DNA of 64,000 nt. It comes from Rhizophagus irregularis (taxonomy: Eukaryota > Glomeromycota > Glomeromycetes > Glomerales > Glomeraceae). Of the stretch, positions 24,613 to 34,562 are shown in pieces. The position numbers and the translations under genes were made by a program. The stretch lies in contig NC_089437.1 in NCBI RefSeq assembly GCF_026210795.1, positions 1,240,001-1,304,000 of the forward strand, written 5' to 3'. The notes beneath the pieces are model-generated. The model made no database searches. It saw only the letters and a list, made by a program, of their open reading frames with translations, and was not told where the DNA came from. Within the stretch, counting starts at the first letter, position 1; every line of letters begins with the position of its first letter.

Positions 24613-24852
24613 AGATAAAACTGAGATTGCTTTGATTCTTTGACAAAGCCTTTTTTCATACCGATTTTGATAATAACTTCCAATATGAGATTGACATCGA
24701 CCACTAGATGAACCTGTAGGTTTACCACATACAGCACAAGGAAAACGTGATTTTGTCTTCCAATAAATGTGACAACCTTCTGGCCTCATACAAGGACGAC
24801 CACAAGGCTTTCCTGTATTATGTAAATATTCACAAGTATATTCTCCAATCAT
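24583..24852 (-). CDS. Small Cys-rich zinc-binding-type protein of element A
   Basis: 89 codons from ATG at 24852. The core has the pattern C-x-Y-x3-TG-x2-C-x-R-x-C-x2-P-x-G-C, followed by CAVC, GKPTGSSS and C-x2-H, then a Tyr/Arg/Lys-rich stretch (YYQNRYEKRLCQRIK). Eight Cys/His positions suggest two zinc sites. The protein in element B at 41884-42204 matches the same spacing residue by residue, and both genes sit next to the end of their element, pointing outward. The C-terminus (SESEPSSIQV) is encoded by the minisatellite. Function is unknown; binding of the element ends or regulation would fit a small basic zinc protein. Confidence 0.6.
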   Translation of the reverse strand: MIGEYTCEYLHNTGKPCGRPCMRPEGCHIYWKTKSRFPCAVCGKPTGSSSGRCQSHIGSYYQNRYEKRLCQRIKAISVLSESEPSSIQV

Positions 24853-24869
24853 TTTTATTAAGTATAAAT

Positions 24870-25279
24870 AAGTTAAATTAAAAAAAACTTTACATAATAT
24901 AAAAATATCTACCCAAGCTATACCAGCTAAGCCAACATACCGTGAAATTGAGTCAGCTCTAATTGCAGTAATTAAAGCAGGCATCCTTTACAAGAAACCA
25001 AAGGATGGTAAATTCATATTATGTTACAAACAAAGGATAATTAACTTGCGTCAAGCAGAAGAACCAGAAAATTTTGTTCTTGAAACAGCACAATCTATTC
25101 TACCTAATGAGACAAAGTATCAGCAAATCTTGGAAAATTATAAGACCTGGTATAGCAGAGAGCCAAAACTTTTGTCTGCTATCAATAAGCTATACAGATT
25201 ATACTAAGAATTGGCAAAAGACTACTTCCTCACAGACTCCCAAGCAGATGATGAGGTAGAAGACTATCTTAATTCGTAA
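24870..25279 (+). pseudogene. Short plus-strand ORF of element A, one nonsense codon
   Basis: Open frame from 24870 with no ATG at its start, reading PTYREIESALIAVIKAGILY, then LETAQSILPNETKYQQILEN and SREPKLLSAINKLYRLY. A TAA at 25205-25207 is followed in the same frame by ELAKDYFLTDSQADDEVED to the stop at 25279. Codon-like composition and continuity across the stop suggest a real gene decayed by CAA-to-TAA. The first exon or start is missing, either decayed or spliced from upstream. It converges on the integrase gene, overlapping its end by 11 bp. No family recognised. Confidence 0.35.
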
Positions 25280-26437
25280 GTACCCATTGTGGTGGAAGTT
25301 CTGTATCATCTGGTATAACCAAAATTTCTTCCCTCACAAAGGATCTCTCTGATTCTTTACCATCATCATCAATAAGCCAGTACAAAACTGGTTGATTTTT
25401 CTGTGTTAAAGACATATGAATATGATAAATCTTAGGTGACCAATTCATATCTCCTGCTCGACGTCTTTCACCTTTCAGATCATTTGGTTCAAGTAAGTAC
25501 CTTATACTTATATCAGGTGGTAGTTTCTCCTCTTCATACCCAACAGGTCCATCACGAGGATAAGAAGATTTGGAAGACACTCGTGATTTTTTTATAGCTA
25601 CAGCAGGAGATATACCAAGTTGTTGGGTCACTGAGTTATTTATACTTTTTACAGCAATAGGTAAGTTTTTTACCCAGACTCGAGATCTCGTTTTACCTAA
25701 AGTTAGTAAGTCAGATGCATCTTGAGAGGGAAATAGTTTCTCAACCAAGGTACGGTTATATCGCTCCACAATGCCAACAGTACGCTTAGACTTGGCCTTC
25801 TGAATCTTTACACCATGGGAAGTTATCAGCTTTTCACACTCACCTTTAAACTCTGAACCCCTATCTGTAATCAATAATTTTGGCCAAGTGAGCAGACATG
25901 TTGTATCATCATATACCTTTTCAAAAGCCCGAGCAATAGTATGAGAAGTTAGGATTTCCTGTCGATCTTTAACACTGGTTGAACCTATAGGGACACTTTC
26001 TTTATACCTCGATGCTATATCAACTATATTGAGACAGAAAAGATAAGTCACATGTCCAACCTTGTCATATGGCATATACAAAATGTCAGCTTGATGAACT
26101 TCATTGGGAACTTGTATAGAACTAAAACTTACACGAGGATAAATTGGGGACGAGGTTTGTGGACTTGATGTACTGCCTGTCTTTCAAGCCAATCTTCCAC
26201 TTCATCTAAGGTGAAATCATATCCAGCATTTTGTGATGTCTGATACAATTTTTTGGCAGTCCTCTGATATCCAGATGGTTGATAAAATATTCTGCGTAAA
26301 ACCAAAGTCACCTCTACATTTCGTGCTTTATCAGAATCTATTGGAATAATAGGAATCAATGGGAGTTGAACAGGCATATCTTGATTTGTTAAATAGCAAC
26401 TTTGATTTGCGCAAACAGCTAGTTCAAGAGGAAACAA
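25269..26437 (-). pseudogene. Polinton-type integrase (rve superfamily), one frameshift
   Basis: DDE integrase of the retroviral/Polinton superfamily, expected to join the element ends to host DNA. The N-terminal part (26437-26129) has the Polinton arrangement before the core: RRIFYQPSGYQRTAKKLYQ and VEDWLERQAVHQVHKP. The core (26125-25269) supplies the three acidic residues in HQADILYMP, LLITDRGSEF and VGIVERYNRTL. A C-terminal region follows (LPPDISIRYLLEPNDLKG, DMNWSPKIYHI). The two parts are in different frames; a one-base shift near 26140-26130 joins them without loss of homology. The first Met of the open frame is at 26437, and a second at about 26377 is also possible. The 5' end overlaps the divergent gag gene. 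Confidence 0.75.
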
Positions 26438-28443
26438 ATAATATTTCCAATAAGGAGAAAATCCGTAAACTCACAAAGGAGATAGAGGCATGTGAATGAT
26501 ACATTTTCTACCTTGAAAAAAATCTTGTCTCACGTGAGGATGAGATCGATCGGTTAAAGGCAGAGTGTCAGTCCACTTTAGTTGAACTTGGAAAGTATCG
26601 AGATCACTTAGAGTTAAAGGAAGAGGCACTTGTTGCCTAGAATGAACGTATCATTCAGCTTGAAGACACAGTAGATAAACTTAAAAAACACATTCAAGAA
26701 TTATCTTTATGTAAAGGAAAGATAGAAATGGATGAAGATAATGAATTATTCAATCCTATTCTAAGAATACTAGACCGCCGACAGGCAGTTGCAGATTGTG
26801 TGTCTGAGATTCGACTATTTTTTGATCGGAATAGGATTCCAATTCCACAAGACATAGATGATGTCTTTAATGCTACCACTCAAAGTCTTGATGAAATTAT
26901 TCGTCAAGCTGCTCTAATGCAAGAAATTGGTGTAGACCAACTAAATCAGATAGAAGGATTGCAGACATTACTTGGAGAATCTTTAGATCGTACAAATGCT
27001 CTTAATCAAGACTTAATAAGAGTACGTGATGATTTTACATATGAGAGAAATGCTCGTAGACACTGGGAAACTGTTGCACAACAGAATCAAGCACATATTG
27101 CAGGAATACAAATAGCCAATCTAGGTATACGTTTTCTGAATAGACGTAAAGATGCACAACTGGCAAACCAGCAGAATCAGCTGGTAAATCAACAGAATCA
27201 GATAGCAAACCAACAGAATCAGATAGCTGAGCATAGAAGGAATGCATACAGGCTGATGTTACGCTATAATGCTGATACAGAACGTTGGAGAAGAAGGCAT
27301 GCAGGTTGTATACGTCAGGCACAAAACTGGCAAAGACAATATAGGATTTCACAGACCCAGGTACAAGCACAGGCCCAAAATATTTTAAATTTACAACAAC
27401 AAATATTAGCGTTACAAAACAATCCTCCAAACATGGCTACAATACAAGATGTCATGCATACTATATCACCAGGTCTTGCACAGTTACCATTTTATGATGG
27501 ACAAGAGCTGCCAGACTCTTATTATCAAAAGCTTAGAGCTGTCAATGAGATGGCTCGTCCACTAGCTTTTGCTGGTTTTAATGCTGCTATGAGGTGCAGT
27601 GTTATGAAAAATAAAATGTCTGGTAGATTTATTCCTGTTCCAGCAAATAATCCATATAATGCCAATGCTGCTATTAATACAGAATCAGAGTTTCTAAACT
27701 GGCTGCAAGGAAAATATAGAGATGTGATGGTTGGAACAAATCAAGGTGCTATAATAGCACTCATGAATGAATCATTTTCTCCTATAAATACACCAGATAC
27801 ATATGCAAAAAGGATTCGATCATTAGCACAAAGACAAGTATATGCTGAAATTTTACCTTATCTATATAATCATTTGCCTGATGTTTTAGAAATAAGAGTT
27901 AGAATTGCTGCTCCTGCTGATCTTGATGCTTTCTTTAATGAGTTACGTAATAAATGGTATGAAAGTGAAGGGCGAAAAAATCCAACCACTATAGTAGAAC
28001 AACCACAGAATAGAACTGCATTAGAAAAGCTTGCAGATATAGCAGTACGTCTTGGCTATACTGGTGACATAACAAATCCTGTAACAATACATACTTTCAT
28101 TGAGAGTGATCTTACCAGAAAGTTAGGTGGACAAACACAACATCTAAGAAGAGATCACTTCAGAACTGGTCAGGTTAAAAAGGTGACAAAGACAACCAAA
28201 TCTTCTCCTAAACGTCATTGCTCAAACTGTGGTAGAACAGGTCATTCCAAGAACAAGTATCCACGGAGTAAACGTACTAAGAAAGTTAACAATACTCATA
28301 TAGTTGACTATGAAGAATCTGAAAGTGATGAGGAAACTGATGAAGAAACTGAGGAAGAGTTAACTGAAGAAGAAGAAAAGGAGGATGAACCTCAGAATTG
28401 CTTTAGTGTAAAAAAAAAACTCATCAACGTGGAGTTTCGGTAA
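26359..28443 (+). pseudogene. Gag-like protein of element A: coiled coil, Gag core, zinc knuckle
   Basis: From ATG at 26359 the frame is open to 28443 except for TGA (26497-26499) and TAG (26638-26640); an in-frame ATG at 26728 starts the uninterrupted part. N-terminal coiled coil, including five QNQ(L/I) repeats (LANQQNQLVNQQNQ). From MATIQDVM on it has a Gag-type helical core with ESFSPINTPDTYAKRIRSL and APADLDAFFNELRNKWYE, matching element B's Gag. A single zinc knuckle near residue 630 reads CSNCGRTGHSKNKY, a CCHC box whose last Cys is Tyr. The tail is very acidic. It is the likely particle protein. The stop at 28441 is preceded by ten A residues, where the protease frame is entered by -1. 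Confidence 0.75.
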
Positions 28444-29357
28444 AAACCAAAAGGAAAAAATCCTGTACTTCCAAATCTAAAAGAGAACCTATTCTCAAGA
28501 AAACTGATGAAGTCTTTCATGCAGCACTGAAGTCTATAATTGCTTCACTAGCAGCACAATGTCCTAAAGAAATCCTCCTACAGATTAATGCTTATACCAA
28601 TCAAGCATATGAGAATCTAAAAGACCCGCTTTTAAATCATTTTGTTAGTGACTATCCAGTTAGTGAAAGGAAGAAACTCTGGGATGTTCTTTCAGCAAAT
28701 ATGCAAGACATTTTATCTCCTCTAGCTCATGCTGTAAATACAGCAACTCCACTATTACCAACTCCTCCTGCAGATGTACCATCTGAAGTAGAACAGAAAG
28801 AAGATAAAACACTGAACCATGCAATACGTGCCTATCAGCAGAAAAACCTATACTGGCCAAGACCCTTAGAAATCAACTTTCTCCAGTTAGATGATTCCAA
28901 TGATGTAGCGACCATTTCCTGTAAAATCAAAAATGTATGCATACCCTATGCTATGATCGATACAGGGTCTGACTCTTCAGTAATTTCTGAGAATGTAGCT
29001 AAGCATCTAGGTCTCAAAATGGATCGAAAAAATGTACATGCATTTAATGGTGTAGCCGGATCAACCAAAACTCTTGGCACTATCAATGAAATTCCCATAA
29101 CTATCGGTAAAGGTACAAATACAGTCACTATATCAGACGAATTCTCTGTTATACCTACCGAGAAGGATCAAAATGGTAAGGACAAATCATTGCTAATACT
29201 TGGTACACAGTGGCAGTATCGTGCAGGTTGGGAACCTGTAGTAAAGGGTGAGTTTAAAGCGAATGTGAATGGACAGGTTGTCTCAATTCCTCTCTCTGTA
29301 CATAAGGCACAACGTAATGTTTTTGCAGTAGATAGCCAGCCTATAAAAAAAAACTAG
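28407..29357 (+). CDS. Retropepsin-like aspartic protease of element A
   Basis: Frame -1 relative to gag, open from 28407 to the TAG at 29355-29357. A basic linker (TKRKKSCTSKSKRE) and a helical region (ALKSIIASLAAQCPKEILLQ) precede the protease. The catalytic motif is intact: AMIDTGSDSSVISENVAKHL, with the second conserved patch LLILGTQW. The family acts as a dimer that cleaves Gag polyproteins. No dedicated start is needed if entered by frameshift from gag; ATG at 28701 is internal and would leave the protease domain whole. It ends in KKN-stop, at a second shift site. Confidence 0.8.
   Translation, partial: CKKKTHQRGVSVKTKRKKSCTSKSKREPILKKTDEVFHAALKSIIASLAAQCPKEILLQINAYTNQAYENLKDPLLNHFVSDYPVSERKKLWDVLSANMQDILSPLAHAVNTATPLLPTPPADVPSEVEQKEDKTLNHAIRAYQQKNLYWPRPLEINFLQLDDSNDVATISCKIKNVCIPYAMIDTGSDSSVISENVAKHLGLKMDRKNVHAFNGVAGSTKTLGTINEIPITIGKGTNTVTISDEFSVIPTEKDQNGKDKSLLILGTQWQYRAGWEPVVKGEFKANVNGQVVSIPLSVHKAQRNVFAVDSQPIKKN
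28413..28419 (+). promoter_or_regulatory. Candidate -1 frameshift site, gag to protease (element A)
   Basis: The zero-frame codons are GTA AAA AAA AAA CTC. The heptamer A AAA AAA is in the correct phase for -1 slippage, and the -1 frame is open from just before it through the whole protease. The gag frame ends eight codons later. The alternative is an indel in the A10 tract. Confidence 0.55.
29348..29354 (+). promoter_or_regulatory. Candidate -1 frameshift site, protease to zinc-finger tail (element A)
   Basis: Zero frame reads ATA AAA AAA AAC TAG. The heptamer A AAA AAC, among the most efficient eukaryotic -1 slippery sequences, lies in exact phase and directly abuts the stop. A -1 slip continues as LADRTCQHCGKEF into an 80-codon frame. 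Confidence 0.65.
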
Positions 29358-29605
29358 CTGATCGTACCTGTCAGCATTGTGGGAAGGAATTCCCATATCC
29401 TTCTAATCTTAGACAACATTTTTTACGAAAAAATCCATGTGCAGTAAAAAAGTCCCATGCAAAGTCCATGCAAAGCCCATATGCAGTTAAAATTTCCCAT
29501 GCAAAGTCCATGCAAAGTCTATGCACAGTAAAAAAATCCCATGCACAGTCCACACAAAATTTGAGTGAAGCAACAGTACCCATTCGTCTATTTCTTGATG
29601 AATAA
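29354..29605 (+). CDS. C2H2 zinc-finger extension in the -1 frame (element A)
   Basis: Reached only by -1 shift at the end of the protease frame; it has no ATG before the finger. It encodes one C2H2 finger (TCQHCGKEFPYPSNLRQHF), then a Lys-rich region with three copies of a (S)HAKSMQS-like heptad, and stops at 29605. The finger resembles the one at the N-terminus of this element's DNA polymerase (CDRCGKAFATTQKLRGH). It could give a minor Gag-Pro-ZnF fusion a nucleic-acid-binding end. An independent decayed gene is the alternative. Confidence 0.5.
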   Translation, partial: LADRTCQHCGKEFPYPSNLRQHFLRKNPCAVKKSHAKSMQSPYAVKISHAKSMQSLCTVKKSHAQSTQNLSEATVPIRLFLDE

Positions 29606-29611
29606 TGGGAA

Positions 29612-30049
29612 CTACGACATGGAAGCAAGTTTTTTTTCTATTTCTCGTACTTGCTTCTTCATGGTATCAATTTCATGTTGTATCTGATGATTTGTTTTGA
29701 TCAATTTCTCATTTTCCCTAGTAAGGTTCTGCATGAATTGGCCAAAAGTAACCTTATTATATTCAAGCAAGTGCTTCTGAAGTATGGCAACCTCTTCACT
29801 AATCATGTCTTGTGTCATTCTGTTTCTTGGCATATATGTCTGTTTAACAGTTAGTCTTTGACGTTCTAATTTTTTCTGGTATCTTTCTACTTCATATTTC
29901 AAAAATGACTCTACCATGGAATTTACTCCACTGGCATCAGACACAGATAGTGGACTGCGCCTCCGTGTTGTAAGACGAATCCATGCCTCATGTATTACAG
30001 AAGCTGGTAACATAACTAGTAGTTTAGTGTATGCCTGATTGAAAGACAT
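29612..30049 (-). CDS. Coiled-coil protein of element A, unknown function
   Basis: 145 codons from ATG at 30049, intact. The N-terminal half is SFNQAYTKLLVMLPASVIHE and a basic patch (RLTTRRRSP). The second half is a long amphipathic helix (ENEKLIKTNHQIQHEIDTMK, QVREIEKKLASM) typical of a coiled coil. It converges with the Gag-protease block, the two stops lying within 10 bp, and probably forms a minus-strand series with the next ORF and the polymerase. No family recognised. Structural or scaffold roles are guesses. Confidence 0.6.
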   Translation of the reverse strand: MSFNQAYTKLLVMLPASVIHEAWIRLTTRRRSPLSVSDASGVNSMVESFLKYEVERYQKKLERQRLTVKQTYMPRNRMTQDMISEEVAILQKHLLEYNKVTFGQFMQNLTRENEKLIKTNHQIQHEIDTMKKQVREIEKKLASMS

Positions 30050-30139
30050 TAGTTTTTATCACGAAAAAAATTTGGAATTCCAAAGAATTCTGAAGAATTC
30101 CATGGAATATCTTGTCATATGACACCTCCCAGAAATCTG

Positions 30140-30409
30140 TTAGATGTCATGTGCTAATAATTGTCTTTCTCTTAGTATTGAATAATAAAATGCCTCTACT
30201 AAGTCATAAAAGGCATTTGGAATGTTTGGTACAGGGCATTTCATAAATGCATCAATACTAGTCTTAGAACTTATGACCATTTTAGCTAATGCCTTTATAC
30301 TTTTTTTTGCATCCTCTATATCTTTAAAGAGACCTCTCTGAATTGTGACATGTATAAGGTCATCGATATATTCTTCACTATGTATATCATAGATTGGATC
30401 GTCTTCCAT
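30140..30409 (-). CDS. Small acidic ORF of element A, unknown function
   Basis: 89 codons from ATG at 30409 (MEDDPIYDIHSEEYIDDLI), intact, mostly helical by composition, with KDIEDAKKSIKALAKMVISS and a C-terminal YDLVEAFYYSILRERQLL. It lies 73 bp downstream of the polymerase gene in the same orientation. I do not recognise it. Confidence 0.5.
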   Translation of the reverse strand: MEDDPIYDIHSEEYIDDLIHVTIQRGLFKDIEDAKKSIKALAKMVISSKTSIDAFMKCPVPNIPNAFYDLVEAFYYSILRERQLLAHDI

Positions 30410-30481
30410 TTTAACTACTGAGAAAAAATATAATTTATTATTAATATATGCCTAAGTATCACTAAACTATTCTATATCATT

Positions 30482-33400
30482 CTAATATTTCTCTGGTAAT
30501 CTGGTCCCTATAGCTATTTTTTCTGCTGCCTCATGATTTGTACCACGCTCAAGAAGTTTCTTATATACTTGAATACGCCAGTGTCCGAATGGTAATGAGG
30601 ATATACCATCTGACCAAATCCAGCATTTTATATCGATTGGGGATAATGCCTTCTTCTCTGACTCGATTAGTGATATTACATGATTTTTTGTACGCATTCC
30701 TACATTCTTGGCATAGAAGATATTATTTTCAAACAGACAGTCCCGATATACTTGAGTCATAGGATCGAAGATTTCATCTTTTTCTACTGTATTATCTAAT
30801 AAAGTTCCACCTAAAGATGGGAAATATGTGTCCTTAGCCATATCACTCATACCCTTCTTGCTTACTCCTTTATGTTTGGACTTTGTAGACTTGTCTGCCA
30901 AGACATAGTGGTAGAATTTTGCACGGATGTGGTAGGATTCAGTAATTACATTTCCAGGAGTCTCATCCTTGAAAAGCCCGATAGTCTTGGTATCATTAAG
31001 GTCAAAGAGATCTGGTCGCTCTGCCATATTCTTGTAAATATCTTCTGTCTCGACATGGTAGATAAAGGAGTCAGTATCCATATATCCAAGTCGTACTTTG
31101 TTTCCATACTTCTTTTTGACAAAACCATACCAGAAGCGGTACATTAAGAGTTTACTAAGACCAAGGACAGATGCACCAATAATGATAGGTTTATTGAGAA
31201 TAACACTAGCCTTTCCCATATGTGCACCCACAAGTGTGTTGCCAAGTTGACGAGCATACTTGAAGGAGGGCTTGCGGATTTTTTTAAGGAATTTCTTCTT
31301 ATCATTTTCATTGATCATTCTCATAAGCTTGACATCCTGATATTTACGTACATTCTCCATAGTCTTGCCATAGACTGAGTTATTCATGAGTTTAAAGAAG
31401 TCTTTCTCAAATGAATTCTTGGATTGTTGACGTAAATTTGTATTTTTTGCAATATAAGGAGCTAACCAGTTATCCTGATCAAATGATAGGACTTGTGTAA
31501 TCTCATCTACAACCATGCCTAACTTAATGTAATACTGGAGCTCTTGGTAATGTATAACATAATCTTCATGTTTACCAAGATGTGAAACTAATTTCTCTGT
31601 TTCAGGGAATCGCCCTCCATCTAAGTTATCAACAAGTTTGGTTATATATGGACTTAACCTATCCTTTTTTACAGCTATACTATCAACTGCAGGAGGTAAA
31701 TCTTGTAGATAATCATGAATCTTAAGGGGGAAGTGCGCTTTGATATTTAGGAAGTAACTACGGGTAGCATCTGGTTTTGTATTAAAAATTACATTAAGTA
31801 TCTGCTTCTGCTTATCTGGATTCTGTTTGAAATATTCTGGAGATGCTTCCCATCTGTAATTACCAATAGGTAAGTACTGGCTCATAGCCCATCCATACAG
31901 ATTGTTTGCATCTACATAGGAAATCCAGGTAGTAGGTTTAGAGGGATTAAAAGAGTCACCCATCTTAGGGTTATTGGCTTTTAAGAAACGGTGTCCAGCC
32001 ATAGCTATTCCTCCACGTTTAGCCTTTTCAGTAAAATCATGCATGGTCATGTCAGTGAATAGCTCTATCTTGATTCCAGTCATCTTGAGCATGCCATCCC
32101 AAGAAAGTGCTGGAGCAGAGACATAATGACTTGGGTCAAGTCCATAATAATGCATCGCTATCTGTCGAAACTTTGTCCAGACATCTGCTAGGAGAAGAAC
32201 ATCAGTCTTAAGGTAAAGGTCATGATACTCGCCCAAGTTCTTGCAGCCAAATTCCTTCCAAACTTTTTGTGCATGTTTGTAATTATTCTGAGTGATCTTT
32301 CCTCCAAGAGTACTATAAAAGTCATGAATAGATGGGAGTTCTGTCTCCTTGAAATGATCATGTGAATCAATATATTCATAAGGATAAACCCCCTTACGTG
32401 TGATTAGATCAATATGTTCAGACGAGAAGTTTTTGAAGTGTCGCTTTGTGAGGGGTTTATCTGTCCCTAAATTCTTTGCAAGGTTTGCAAGACTGGAGGC
32501 CATGAACTGCATACTATCCAGGAATTGGAGTCTTCCATGCTTTGATTTGAAGCTTAAGATTGCATGCATTATGAGCAGCTCCACGAAACTTACCTGTGAT
32601 GTGGCAGTGATCCCAAACTTTTTTGTCTTGATTGAAATTTCCATTACATATCCAACAACTAACTGCTTCAGTGAATTCCTTTTTAGCTTCCTCTGTTACA
32701 ATACGTTCTACTTTTACTTCTAAAACATCATTAATCCTTCTTAATTCTTTATCAAGTCTGTGGACAAACTCTTCTATTGCATTTGGTACTCGGTATAAGA
32801 ATGGCCCCATGTCTCGTCAGTTTCAATCCAGTGGACCATATAGCAGAAACTGTTAGCCTTTTGCTCCATAATCTTATGCATATTTCCACCATAGTTTTCA
32901 TTACACTTTCTGTTATCAGCCTCAAAGTCTGCAATAATTACACATGGGCATACATTGTTCGGTTAAAATTCTTAAACTCCTCAAAATCATTCTTACCTTT
33001 AACTAGTAACTCAACTCTTTGTGGTGCCTCACCTAATCCAAAACACCATTCCTGATGATTAGTTAGAGATTTAGATGATGGAAAGCTTTGGAAGCACCGA
33101 TTGCAAAGATACTTCTTTCCCTTGTGGGATGTATCTTTGTATATTAAAGCATCAGGATTCTTGATCCAAAGGAAGTGATTCTTCTGACCATACTTCCCTT
33201 CATCTGATTTTGTAATATCTGTAAGGGCCATGAGGTGAATGATATGCTGACGGTTGTAATTCTTACTTGCAATAACAGGTTTTGGAATACCAGTTTTCTC
33301 CTCCCATTCCCATACATTAATGGAGATCTCAGGATTGAGGTCCTCAATCTTGCTAAATATGCGTGGACAAATAGGAGTGGGCATGGGAATTGCATTGAGA

Positions 33401-34488
33401 TTGACTTGATCCAAATATGGCTTAAATTTTTCTGCCCGAAAGATTCGCTCAAGTTTTTGTGTATGTCCATCTTTATATGCAAAGTAAGCACCTAAAGCCC
33501 CTTGCAAACATTTTTCAGAGGGCAAGCCTGTGTCCGGATCTATGAGATCTTTGTTATCTGGATTGATAGTACACTTCTTATTTGCAAGTGCCTTAGGTGT
33601 GAGAATGTATGAGCCTCCTTCTGCTCGGCGGTAAGTATACGTCTCAATAGTTAATATATCTATACTAACAATTTTCCAACCAGACCCTCCTTTCATAAAT
33701 TTGACAATTTTATCCGTGATATCCACTGCTGATTTTGTTAAATGATCATCTATATCATTCTTTAAAAGAAGTACACGCATGACTCCAACTTGCTTATATG
33801 TTCCACTATTATCTGTATATGTAGCCAATATAGTGATAGCTGATTTGATTTGCCCTTTTTCTTCAAGTTCACTCTCAAGAATTTCTGTTATTTTCTAACG
33901 GGTATCAGCTATTATACTTGGGAAATATGGTATATCTCTAACATTTGGTTTAAGATCAGCTTGCCATACTGTCTTATGTTTTAGAGATTTATGTGAACGT
34001 GTAGGATCATGAACTCTTTTTACAAATTGAATATCACACCATCTTCCTCTATAATCTCCTTGCATATAAGCAAACCATTCATTATCTGTTTGGGGAGCTC
34101 TTCTTTTTCGTGGAGTATATTGATTGTAATCACCAGGTCCTGCTAACCATTTTGCTAGTTCATCAATTGATAAATTAGGAGTTTTCTCTGCAGGAGCTGG
34201 GATAACTTCAGGTATGAGTTCCTGGAGTTGCTCCGGTTGTGGTTGCAATTGTACAATCTCAGGTGTGGGATCCTGGAGTTGCTCCGGTTGTGGTTGCAAT
34301 TGTACAATCTCAGGTGTGGGATCCTGGAGTTGCTCCGGTTGTGGTTGCAATTGTACAATCTCAGGTGTGGGATCCTGAGGGTTAGCTGTAGGCTTGCGTA
34401 GAAACTTTCTATTTTGATGCCCACGAAGCTTTTGTGTAGTTGCAAAAGCCTTTCCACATCTATCACAAGTTCGATTACTTGTTGCCAT
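30482..34488 (-). pseudogene. Protein-primed family B DNA polymerase (Polinton type), disrupted
   Basis: Minus strand from ATG at 34488. It opens with a C2H2 finger and three 17-residue Pro/Gln repeats, then an N-terminal region typical of Polinton polymerases with a second zinc finger (YLCNRCFQSFPSSKSLTNHQ). Next come exonuclease motif I (CVIIADFEADN), the HCH box (VWDHCHITGKFRGAAH), motif A (SYVDANNLYGWAMSQYL, near 31900), motif B (LMNNSVYGKTMENV, near 31380) and motif C (GYMDTDSFIY, near 31070). Damage: TAG at 33895-33897; frame changes near 32940 and 32815; and a gap near 32540 where the exonuclease II segment (FHN..GYD) should be but is absent. The polymerase core from about 32500 to 30482 is open. 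Such enzymes copy linear elements from a terminal protein. Confidence 0.85.
34220..34376. repeat. Three 51-bp repeats in the polymerase gene
   Basis: CCTGGAGTTGCTCCGGTTGT recurs at 34221, 34272 and 34323, nearly without differences. Each unit encodes DPTPEIVQLQPQPEQLQ on the minus strand. The multiple of three keeps the frame. Confidence 0.85.
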
Positions 34489-34562
34489 ACTGGTTGTGTA
34501 CTAATAACCTAAAAATTTTTTTCTTCAATTAATAAATTCTAAAATGTTTCCCATCTTATTAC

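Noticed and set aside
27035-27430. Minus-strand ORF of 131 codons opposite gag
   Set aside because: Antisense shadow of the repetitive coiled-coil part of Gag; no codon or domain support.
26359-29605. Gag-protease of element A as a Ty3-type retrotransposon inserted into a Polinton
   Set aside because: No reverse transcriptase, RNase H or LTRs are present between the element ends. The integrase is of Polinton type and on the opposite strand, and elements B and C show the same Gag-protease association.
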